NCBI GenBank assembly: GCA_007119305.1
Contig: SKPY01000362.1
Coordinates: 1 to 8,757, forward strand
Direction of reading: 5' to 3'
Length of the DNA stretch: 8,757 nucleotides
Source: Nitriliruptorales bacterium
GTDB lineage: Bacteria > Actinomycetota > Nitriliruptoria > Euzebyales > Egibacteraceae
Translations under genes and position numbers: made by a program
Part shown: positions 1 through 5,718 of the stretch, piece after piece
Numbering within the stretch: position 1 is the first letter of the stretch
Layout: every line of letters starts with the position of its first letter
The notes under the pieces: generated by a model
Told to the model about the DNA's origin: nothing
Databases searched by the model: none
Seen by the model: only the letters and a program-made list of their open reading frames with translations

Positions 1-1
1 C

Positions 2-1783
2 TATGTGGCGGGGCTGTCGCGCGAGGCGTACCGCGACGAAGTGCTGGCCTGGTGCCGCGAGCTCGCCCGCGAGGGCCTGGGCAGCTTGTCCTTCCCGCAC
101 GCGTTCGGCGGTGCGGACGACCATGCCGCGTCCATCGCGGCGTTCGAGACCATCGCCTTCCACGACCACAGCCTGCTCGTCAAGTTCGGGGTCCAGTTCG
201 GGCTCTTCGGGGGCGCGATCCTCCACCTGGGCACCGCTCGACACCACGAGCGCTATCTGCCCGCCGTCGGCACACTCGATCTGCCGGGATGCTTCGCACT
301 GACCGAGACCGGTCACGGCTCGAACGTCCGGGGGATCCGGACGACCGCAACCTACGACCTCGCCACCGAGGAGTTCGTGGTCTCCACGCCGGACGACGAC
401 GCCCGCAAGGACTACATCGGCAACGCCGCACGCCACGGCCGCCTCGCCGTGGTGTTCGCCCAGCTCCTGGTCGCAGGGCGCCGGGAAGGCATCCACGCGC
501 TCCTCGTCCCGATCCGCGACGCTGCCGGCGACCCGCTGCCGGGGGTGACCATCGAGGACTGCGGCGACAAGCTCGGCCTCAACGGCGTCGACAACGGTCG
601 TCTGCGCTTCGAGCACGTGCGCGTGCCGGCGGACGCCCTGCTGAACCGCTACGGCAACGTGAGCGTCGACGGCCGCTACTCGAGCCCGATCGACGACGCG
701 TCCGCGCGCTTCTTCACGATGCTGTCCACGCTCGTGACGGGCCGGATCAGCGTTGGCCTCGCGGCGCTCAGTGCCACCAAGTCGGCCCTCACGATCGCGA
801 TCCGCTACGGGCTGCGGCGCCGCCAGTTCGGACCGTCCGACGGACCCGAGACGCTGTTGCTGGACTACCCGGCGCATCAGCGGCGCCTGCTCCCGCCGCT
901 GGCGGGGGTCTACGCCCTCAACCTCGCCCTGCACACGCTGGTCGAGGACCACGTGCGCGTGCTGCGGTCCCCCACGGCCCCGGAGCGGATGGAGCTCGAG
1001 TCCCTCGCAGCCGGGATGAAGGCCCTGGCGACGTGGCACGCCACCGCCACGATCCAGACCTGCCGGGAATGCTGCGGCGGCCAGGGCTACCTCGCCGAGA
1101 ACCGGTTCGCCGCCCTGAAGGCGGACACCGACGTGTTCACGACGTTCGAAGGCGACAACACGGTGCTGTTGCAGCTGGTCGCCAAGACCCTGCTGACCGG
1201 CTACCGCGAGCAGTTCGAGGACATGGATCTCGGCGCGCTTGTGCGCTACGTCGTGCGCGCCGCCCTCGCCTCCGTCGTGCCGACGCCCGCCAGCCGCCGC
1301 ACGGACGAGGCTCATCTGCGGGACCGCAGCTTCCAGCTCGACGCGCTGCGCTCCCGCGAGGAGCTGCTGCTGTCCGACCTCGCCCGGCGGCTGAAACGCG
1401 CCCTCGACCGGGGCCACGAGCCGACCGAGGCGTTCCTGCGCCACCAGCACCGGGCCCTGGCGACCGCCACGGCCCACGTCGAACGGATCGTGCTCGAACG
1501 CGTTGCAGCGGTCATCGACACCCAGCGCGACCGCGGTGCGTCCCTGGTGCTCGACCGTCTCAGCGACCTGTACGCACTGTGGACCCTCGACCAGCACCGG
1601 GGATGGTTCCTCGAGCAGGGGTTGTTCGCGCCCAGCAAGACCCGCGCGATCCACGGTCAGGTCAACCGGCTGTGCGGCGAGCTCCGCCCCCTCGCGAACG
1701 ACCTCGTGGAGGCGTTCGGGATCCCCGAGCCGCTGCTCGCAGCCCCGATCGCGGCTGCTGGGGACGAGCGCCGACCGCCGTAG
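2..1783 (+). CDS. Acyl-CoA oxidase (ACOX family), 5'-truncated by window edge
   Basis: This flavoenzyme of the acyl-CoA dehydrogenase/oxidase superfamily oxidises acyl-CoA to trans-2-enoyl-CoA; family oxidases pass electrons to O2 and make H2O2, the first step of beta-oxidation. Residues are counted from the GTG at position 5. FALTETGHGSN (97-107) is the flavin/substrate-domain signature. RRRQFG (271-276) and CRECCGGQGY (353-362) are C-terminal helical-domain motifs. FTTFEGDNT (378-386) carries the expected catalytic Glu at 382. The C-terminal ACOX domain follows (about 435-585), with LDQHRGWFLEQG and AFGIPEPLLAAPI; that long C-terminal half separates oxidases from ~380-residue dehydrogenases. 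The frame is open to the left edge and already inside the N-terminal helical domain, so the GTG at 5 is probably not the true start; perhaps 40-60 residues are missing. It ends in TAG, 12 bases before the end of the convergent SDR gene. Family assignment is firm; oxidase rather than dehydrogenase rests on domain layout. Confidence 0.93.
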   Translation, partial: YVAGLSREAYRDEVLAWCRELAREGLGSLSFPHAFGGADDHAASIAAFETIAFHDHSLLVKFGVQFGLFGGAILHLGTARHHERYLPAVGTLDLPGCFALTETGHGSNVRGIRTTATYDLATEEFVVSTPDDDARKDYIGNAARHGRLAVVFAQLLVAGRREGIHALLVPIRDAAGDPLPGVTIEDCGDKLGLNGVDNGRLRFEHVRVPADALLNRYGNVSVDGRYSSPIDDASARFFTMLSTLVTGRISVGLAALSATKSALTIAIRYGLRRRQFGPSDGPETLLLDYPAHQRRLLPPLAGVYALNLALHTLVEDHVRVLRSPTAPERMELESLAAGMKALATWHATATIQTCRECCGGQGYLAENRFAALKADTDVFTTFEGDNTVLLQLVAKTLLTGYREQFEDMDLGALVRYVVRAALASVVPTPASRRTDEAHLRDRSFQLDALRSREELLLSDLARRLKRALDRGHEPTEAFLRHQHRALATATAHVERIVLERVAAVIDTQRDRGASLVLDRLSDLYALWTLDQHRGWFLEQGLFAPSKTRAIHGQVNRLCGELRPLANDLVEAFGIPEPLLAAPIAAAGDERRPP

Positions 1784-1795
1784 CGGGCGTAAGAC

Positions 1796-2773
1796 TCAGC
1801 GGTTGGCGGCAGACCACGCGCGCCAGGCCAGCGCGCCACCGGCGAGCAGCGCGCCGCTCGCCAGCAGCGCCCGGCGCAGCGGCGCGGGGCTTGCCTCCCA
1901 GCCGCCCGAGACGCTGCTCCAGTCGGGCAGCGGCTCGTTCACGTTGCCCGACGTCGGTGGGGCAGGCCGGTTCTGGAAGTGGTCGCGATGCACCAGCCGG
2001 GCGTTCGCCCGCTCGGTGAGGCCTGGGGTCGAGAGGCGCTGCTTGCGCAGGAGTCGTCCGGCGCCGCCCACGATGCGCTCGCGCTGAGGCTGCTGCGCGA
2101 GCTTGACGATCGCCTTGGCGACGACATCGGCGTCGTAGACCGGATCCAGGGGCTTGATCGCCCGGCCGGTGTAGTTGGCGGCGTGCTGGAAGATCGGCGT
2201 GTCGATGGACGCGGGCAGCAGGGTGCAGACATGGATGTCGGTCTCGTCGATGAGCTCCATGCGCAGGCACTCCGACAGCCCGACGATGCCGAACTTGCTC
2301 GTGACGTAGGCGCTCAGGTAGGGGGCTCCGACCTTGCCGAACACCGAGGCGTTGTTGATGAGCACACCGCGGCCCTGCTCGCGGAAGCGCGGCAGCGCGG
2401 CGCGTGCGCCACGAACGTAGCCGAGCAGGTTGGTGTCGATGACGCAGTCGTACTCCTCGGCCGGTGCCTCTTCGAAGTTCGAGAACAGCGTGACGGCGGC
2501 GTTGTTGACCCAGACGTCGATCCGGCCGAACTCCGCGACCGCCCGGTCGGCGAGCTCGTCGACGGCCGTGGCGTCCGTGACGTCGGTGGGCACGGCGAGG
2601 CTCCGCCCCCCGGCCTCCTCGCATTCGGCCGCCAGCTGCTCGAGCACGTCGGCGCGGCGGGCGGCGACCACGACGGTGGCGCCCTTGCGGGCGCAACGCA
2701 GGGCAGCGGCACGTCCGATACCGCTGGACGCGCCGGTGATGACCACGACGGTGTCCTTGAGCTGGCGACGCAT
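1796..2773 (-). CDS. SDR family NAD(P)-dependent oxidoreductase with C-terminal membrane segment
   Basis: A classical short-chain dehydrogenase/reductase of 325 residues; the substrate cannot be read from sequence. The Rossmann cofactor motif TGASSGIG is at residues 13-20, followed by VVVAARR (an Arg pair after beta-2, suggesting NADP(H)). NNAA is at 90-93, and the catalytic tetrad is Asn115, Ser143, Tyr156 and Lys160 (YVTSK). Beyond the ~250-residue SDR core there is a linker rich in Pro/Asn/Gly (PPTSGNVNEPLPDW), then a hydrophobic stretch at about 302-320 (ALLASGALLAGGALAWRAW) next to Arg pairs, like a single C-terminal membrane anchor. A longer reading from a GTG at 2812 exists. I chose the ATG at 2773 because GAGGAGG lies 6 bases upstream, the core motif then starts at a normal distance, and the longer start falls inside a hairpin. 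It converges on the acyl-CoA oxidase gene. It could act on lipid intermediates, but that is only context. Confidence 0.93.
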   Translation of the reverse strand: MRRQLKDTVVVITGASSGIGRAAALRCARKGATVVVAARRADVLEQLAAECEEAGGRSLAVPTDVTDATAVDELADRAVAEFGRIDVWVNNAAVTLFSNFEEAPAEEYDCVIDTNLLGYVRGARAALPRFREQGRGVLINNASVFGKVGAPYLSAYVTSKFGIVGLSECLRMELIDETDIHVCTLLPASIDTPIFQHAANYTGRAIKPLDPVYDADVVAKAIVKLAQQPQRERIVGGAGRLLRKQRLSTPGLTERANARLVHRDHFQNRPAPPTSGNVNEPLPDWSSVSGGWEASPAPLRRALLASGALLAGGALAWRAWSAANR

Positions 2774-2779
2774 CGACGT

Positions 2780-2786
2780 CCTCCTC
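2780..2786 (-). promoter_or_regulatory. Ribosome binding site of the SDR gene
   Basis: On the minus strand GAGGAGG stands 6 bases before the ATG at 2773. It is the strongest Shine-Dalgarno match in the window and decides the start codon against the 39-base-longer GTG start at 2812. Confidence 0.8.
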
Positions 2787-2795
2787 GGGTCGGCT

Positions 2796-2812
2796 GTGGG
2801 CTCGGTGCCCAC
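2796..2812 (-). terminator. Perfect hairpin between monooxygenase remnant and SDR gene
   Basis: GTGGGC (2796-2801) and GCCCAC (2807-2812) form a perfect 6-bp stem with a 5-base loop. It starts 12 bases after the stop of the broken monooxygenase gene and ends 22 bases before the SDR start. There is no T-run after it, so it may be a U-less terminator of the upstream gene or a hairpin in the SDR leader. A second stem, GTGCC (2805-2809) with GGCAC (2819-2823), overlaps it and could not form at the same time. Confidence 0.4.
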
Positions 2813-2824
2813 TGCAGCGGCACG

Positions 2825-3291
2825 TTAATCGGAGCGCCGGTCGGGAAGGATCAGCTCGTCGGCGTCGGCGTGCTCGGTGAAGCGCGCGAGGTGGTCGGTG
2901 ACCTCGCCCGGCGGCCCGACCGCCGCGTACCGCACCATCTCGAGCACCTGCAGGCCGGAGGGGGCAGCAAGGATCGCGTCCGCTTCAGCAGCCGACAACC
3001 TGCGACCGCGGCCGAGCAGCAGCTTCGCTCGCCGTCGCTTCGCCTCCAGGAGCTGCTGGTGGGCCGCTGCCGTCGTGTCGGCGGCGATGACGTAGGGTCG
3101 TTCGAGCTGGGCGGACGGCTGGAACTCGCGCCGGTAGACGGCCACGGCCTCGAGCAGTGCGTGCGGGGCGAAGTGCGACGCGAACGCGTAGGGCAGCCCG
3201 AGTGCAGCCGCGAGCTGCGCGCCGAACAACGACGAGCCGAGGATGTAGAGCCGACCTCGGCGAGGTCGAGGATCGACAACGGGGCAGACAC
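2825..3291 (-). pseudogene. Luciferase-like (LLM class) flavin-dependent monooxygenase, internally deleted and frameshifted
   Basis: Intact members are FMN-dependent oxidoreductases of roughly 330-350 residues with a TIM-barrel fold. A GTG at 3291, preceded by the purine-rich stretch GAGAGG, opens with SAPLSILDLAEVGS, which is the N-terminus of this family (xPLSxLDLxxVGS). A few bases later the homology jumps to another frame, where LYILGSS (about 3250-3230) is followed by LFGAQLAAALGLPYAFASHFAP and the C-terminal part, including YVIAADT and GPPGEVTDHLARFTEHADADEL, up to TAA at 2825. Compared with the usual family layout about 150 residues in the middle are absent, among them the region with the HH/active-site and flavin-contact residues. 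The frame changes at the join. The end (DELILPDRRSD) also stops about 20 residues short of the usual tail. A short protein starting at a TTG at 3229 could be translated but would lack most of the barrel. The gene is almost certainly dead. Boundaries of the two halves are approximate. Confidence 0.85.
3252..3268. repeat. Near-perfect palindrome at the deletion join of the monooxygenase remnant
   Basis: CGACCTCG (3252-3259) and CGAGGTCG (3261-3268) are inverted repeats separated by one base. In the N-terminal frame of the remnant they encode part of LDLAEVG, and the point where homology jumps to the C-terminal half is immediately next to them on the 5'-coordinate side. The palindrome may be a by-product of coding sequence or may have favoured the deletion. 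Confidence 0.6.
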
Positions 3292-3324
3292 AACGCCACC
3301 TCTCGTCACCACGGGCTACGCGAC

Positions 3325-3346
3325 TCCGGGCACGTCGCCGCCCGGA
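3325..3346 (-). terminator. Hairpin downstream of the BCCT transporter gene
   Basis: TCCGGGC (3325-3331) and GCCCGGA (3340-3346) form a perfect 7-bp stem with an 8-base loop. It lies 56 bases beyond the BCCT stop codon and 33 bases before the start of the monooxygenase remnant. No T-run follows, as is often the case in high-GC actinobacteria. It could equally be in the leader of the next gene. Confidence 0.4.
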
Positions 3347-3402
3347 TCACCGGATGCCAACCACGCCGGCGCCTCGCCTATCCCGCTTGCGCGTGGGCGT
3401 TG

Positions 3403-5007
3403 CTACGGAGAGCCCTGCACCCCGTCCTTGAAGGGGCTGCGACCGGGTTCGCCGGAGTCGGGCACACGGTCGTGTCCGGGCTTCAGGAGGCAGACGTCGT
3501 CCAGGCTGCGCAGCCGGCTGTCGGCATACAGCGCACGCACCAGGCCGTAGCACAGCACCAGCATCACCACGCTCAACGGCAGCGCCGTGGTGATCGCCGC
3601 GGTCTGCAGCGCCCCCAGCCCATCCGAACCGGCGGTGAGCAGTACCGCCGCGACGCCACCCTCCAGGGCCGCCCAGAACGCTCGCTGGGTCCTCGGGGGG
3701 TCGATGCTGCCGCCGGAGGTCAGCAGGTCGATCACCAGCGACGCCGAGTCCGAGGAGGTGACGAAGTAGACCGCAACCAGCAGGATCGCCAGCACGGTCA
3801 TCACCGGCGCGAGCGGCAGCTCGGTGAGCAATCCGAACAGCCCCATGGCCGGATCCTCGCTGACCGCAGCCGACAGCTCGCCGCCGGTGGCGGCATCCAC
3901 CGCGAACGCGGTGTTGCCGAAGACGGCCATCCACAGGAAGGTGAGCGCGGCGGGCACCAGCAGGACGCCGAAGACGAACTCACGGAGCGTGCGTCCCTTG
4001 GACACACGGGCGATGAACATGCCCACGAACGGCGACCAGCTGATCCACCAACCCCAGTAGAAGATCGTCCACGACGCCTGCCAGCCGGTCTGGCGCTCGG
4101 CGTCGGTCCACAGGGTCGTCTCGGGCAGGGTCTGGACGTAGTGCCCGACCTGCTGGACGAACGCACCGAGCACCTCCGTGGTAGGGCCGGCCGCCAGGAC
4201 GAAGGTCAGCAACGCCACCGCCAGGCACAGATTGGCCACCGACAGGCGCAGGATGCCTTTGTCCAACCCGGCCATCAGCGAGGCGATCGCGGCCGCGGTG
4301 ATGCCTGCGATCAGGGCCAGCTGGACGCCCGTGGTCTCGGGCAGCAGCTCGAGGCTGGCCAGCCCCGCGTTGACCTGCAGGATCCCGAACCCCAGCGAGG
4401 TGGCGACGCCGAACATCGTCCCGAAGACCGCGAAGGTGTCGACCGCGTCGCCCCAGCGTCCGTGGATGCGCTCCCCGAGGATCGGGTAGAGCACGCTGCG
4501 GAACGACAGGGGCAGCCTGTGGCGGTAGGCGAAGTAGGCCAGGGACAGGCCGACGACGGCGTAGATCCCCCAGGCGTGCAGGCCCCAGTGGAAGAACGTG
4601 AAGCGCATCGCCTCGGTGCGGGCCTCCGGCGTGCCGGCCTCAGCGGTCAGCGGCGGGTTGACGAGATGGCTGAGCGGCTCGGCGACCGCCCAGAACACCA
4701 GCCCGATGCCCATTCCTGCCGTGAACAGCATCGCGAACCAGGTCAGATACCGGTACTCGGGCCGGCTGTCTGGACCGCCGAGGCGGATGCGGCCGAAGCG
4801 GCTCGCGCCCAGCCAGATCACGAAGACCAGGAAGCCCCCGACGACGAGGACGTAGTACCAGCCGAGCCCGACGGCGATGCCGCGCTGCACCGCCTCGAAG
4901 AACCGCTCGACCGCAGCGGTGGCTGTCACCCCAGCGAGCAGGAACACGAGGATGACAACCACCGACACCCCGAACACCACAGGGTTGGTCTCCAGCCGCA
5001 GCCGCAT
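3403..5007 (-). CDS. BCCT family transporter, probably sodium-coupled glycine betaine or related compatible solute
   Basis: An inner-membrane secondary transporter of 534 residues with about 12 hydrophobic segments and the LeuT-like fold of the betaine/carnitine/choline family. GMGIGLVFWAVAEP spans 98-111, the glycine-rich unwound helix of the substrate and ion site. YWGWWISWSPFVGMFIAR spans 317-334; Trp320, Trp321 and Trp324 match the aromatic box that holds the trimethylammonium group in BetP. VTSSDSAS (416-423) matches the helix with the second sodium site. The family's H+-coupled choline carriers have Asp at the last Gly of GMGIG; here it is Gly102, so sodium-coupled betaine-type transport is favoured (inference). 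The C-terminal tail after the last helix is about 40 residues, Pro/Gly-rich and polar; whether it senses osmotic stress cannot be told. The ATG at 5007 has GGAAGG 7 bases upstream. It lies 112 bases from the SRPBCC gene with a hairpin between, so it is probably transcribed alone. No clear promoter was seen. Confidence 0.95.
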   Translation of the reverse strand: MRLRLETNPVVFGVSVVVILVFLLAGVTATAAVERFFEAVQRGIAVGLGWYYVLVVGGFLVFVIWLGASRFGRIRLGGPDSRPEYRYLTWFAMLFTAGMGIGLVFWAVAEPLSHLVNPPLTAEAGTPEARTEAMRFTFFHWGLHAWGIYAVVGLSLAYFAYRHRLPLSFRSVLYPILGERIHGRWGDAVDTFAVFGTMFGVATSLGFGILQVNAGLASLELLPETTGVQLALIAGITAAAIASLMAGLDKGILRLSVANLCLAVALLTFVLAAGPTTEVLGAFVQQVGHYVQTLPETTLWTDAERQTGWQASWTIFYWGWWISWSPFVGMFIARVSKGRTLREFVFGVLLVPAALTFLWMAVFGNTAFAVDAATGGELSAAVSEDPAMGLFGLLTELPLAPVMTVLAILLVAVYFVTSSDSASLVIDLLTSGGSIDPPRTQRAFWAALEGGVAAVLLTAGSDGLGALQTAAITTALPLSVVMLVLCYGLVRALYADSRLRSLDDVCLLKPGHDRVPDSGEPGRSPFKDGVQGSP

Positions 5008-5069
5008 GCTCTCACCTTCCCGTGTCGACGCGCGCCTGTCCGGGCAGACCGCGATGACGATTTGTCGCG

Positions 5070-5085
5070 GCGAGGCGCTCCTCGC
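5070..5085 (-). terminator. Small hairpin between SRPBCC and BCCT genes
   Basis: GCGAGG (5070-5075) and CCTCGC (5080-5085) form a perfect 6-bp stem with a CGCT loop, 34 bases after the SRPBCC stop codon. No T-run follows. It is a weak terminator candidate; a stem of this size also arises by chance in such GC-rich DNA. Confidence 0.3.
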
Positions 5086-5119
5086 GCCCCCAGGCGACTA
5101 CTGAGCTAGGAGCAACGGC

Positions 5120-5578
5120 TCAACCCGGTGCCTGCTGCGCCAGGACGGCGAACCGATCGAGGATCAACCTCCACTCGCTGAACTTGTCACGCGCCGCTGC
5201 GTTGGCGTCGTTCCACCCGCCGTGCGCGAAGCTGAACCGACAACCCTCGCCCTCTGGCGTGAACCCGACGGTGATCTGGCTCGGATGGTCGCCGGGCTGG
5301 GCCAGTACCGAGGTGTGCACGAGCCGGCGCGGGGGCTGCCAATCGGTCACGTGTCCCCAGACCATGTCTTGCTCGACGCGATGGCTGAAGAGCACGCGTC
5401 CCCCGACATCCGGCTCGATCGTGACGGTCTCCAGGGTTTCGGCATTCGGGGAGTACTCCGGAAGCCACCACTCCCCGATGCGACGGGTGTACACGGCGAA
5501 TGCCTGCTCAGCGCTGCAGGCGAGGCCGTACTCGTGCACGATCGGGTCGGTCCACATGGCGCCATTGTCAGCGCTCAC
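5120..5578 (-). CDS. SRPBCC (START/AHSA1-like) domain protein
   Basis: A single-domain protein of 152 residues with the SRPBCC helix-grip fold, which binds hydrophobic ligands or acts as an AHA1-like domain. Visible family marks are AFAVYTRRIGEWWLP (26-40), the PDVGGRVLF turn (57-64 region), WGHVTDWQPPRRLVHTS (74-90), a strand ITVGFTPEGEGCRFSFAHGGW (102-122) and a C-terminal helix (about 128-150) that closes the cavity. It has no signal peptide and should be cytoplasmic. The ligand is unknown. The start is uncertain: GTG at 5578 gives the full length, and ATG at 5557 (residue 8, MWTDPIVHEYG) is an alternative; neither has a good Shine-Dalgarno sequence. It is flanked by gaps of 112 and 140 bases with hairpins on both sides, so it is probably a single-gene unit. 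Related proteins in this family are often annotated as activator of Hsp90 ATPase 1-like or polyketide cyclase; neither function should be assumed. Confidence 0.88.
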   Translation of the reverse strand: MSADNGAMWTDPIVHEYGLACSAEQAFAVYTRRIGEWWLPEYSPNAETLETVTIEPDVGGRVLFSHRVEQDMVWGHVTDWQPPRRLVHTSVLAQPGDHPSQITVGFTPEGEGCRFSFAHGGWNDANAAARDKFSEWRLILDRFAVLAQQAPG

Positions 5579-5673
5579 CCACCGGTCTCACAACCCGTGG
5601 CTGCGTCCCGATGCGGCGACGACCGGCCGGTCGTGGGGCTACGGGGCAGGAGCGGTGCCTTCGAGGTCGCCTG

Positions 5674-5701
5674 GCAGGGCCCGGGCAGCGCCGGGCCCTG
5701 C
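5674..5701 (-). terminator. Strong hairpin downstream of the LVIVD-repeat gene
   Basis: GCAGGGCCCGG (5674-5684) and CCGGGCCCTGC (5691-5701) form a perfect 11-bp GC stem with a 6-base loop. It begins 17 bases after the stop codon of the propeller gene on the minus strand and lies in the 140-base gap before the SRPBCC gene. There is no U-tract, but position and stability fit an actinobacterial terminator. Within the gap nothing else is evident. Confidence 0.7.
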
Positions 5702-5718
5702 GTTGCAGCCGTGGCGGT

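Noticed and set aside
52..2019. 655-codon open frame overlapping the acyl-CoA oxidase
   Set aside because: An Arg/Pro-rich shadow frame; the oxidase frame carries all conserved motifs.
2825..3229. Intact 134-residue protein gene from a TTG at 3229
   Set aside because: Family homology continues upstream of the TTG (LYILGSS) in the same frame and then stops; it is the C-terminal remnant of a larger enzyme.
1979..3550. 523-codon open frame on the plus strand
   Set aside because: Antisense to the SDR gene and the remnant, low-complexity Gly/Arg/Val composition, no start signal, no family resemblance.
3157..5109. 650-codon open frame on the plus strand
   Set aside because: It lies antisense to the BCCT gene and the monooxygenase remnant; its product is rich in Arg, Gln, Asp and His with no domain, as expected for the complement of a high-GC membrane-protein gene.
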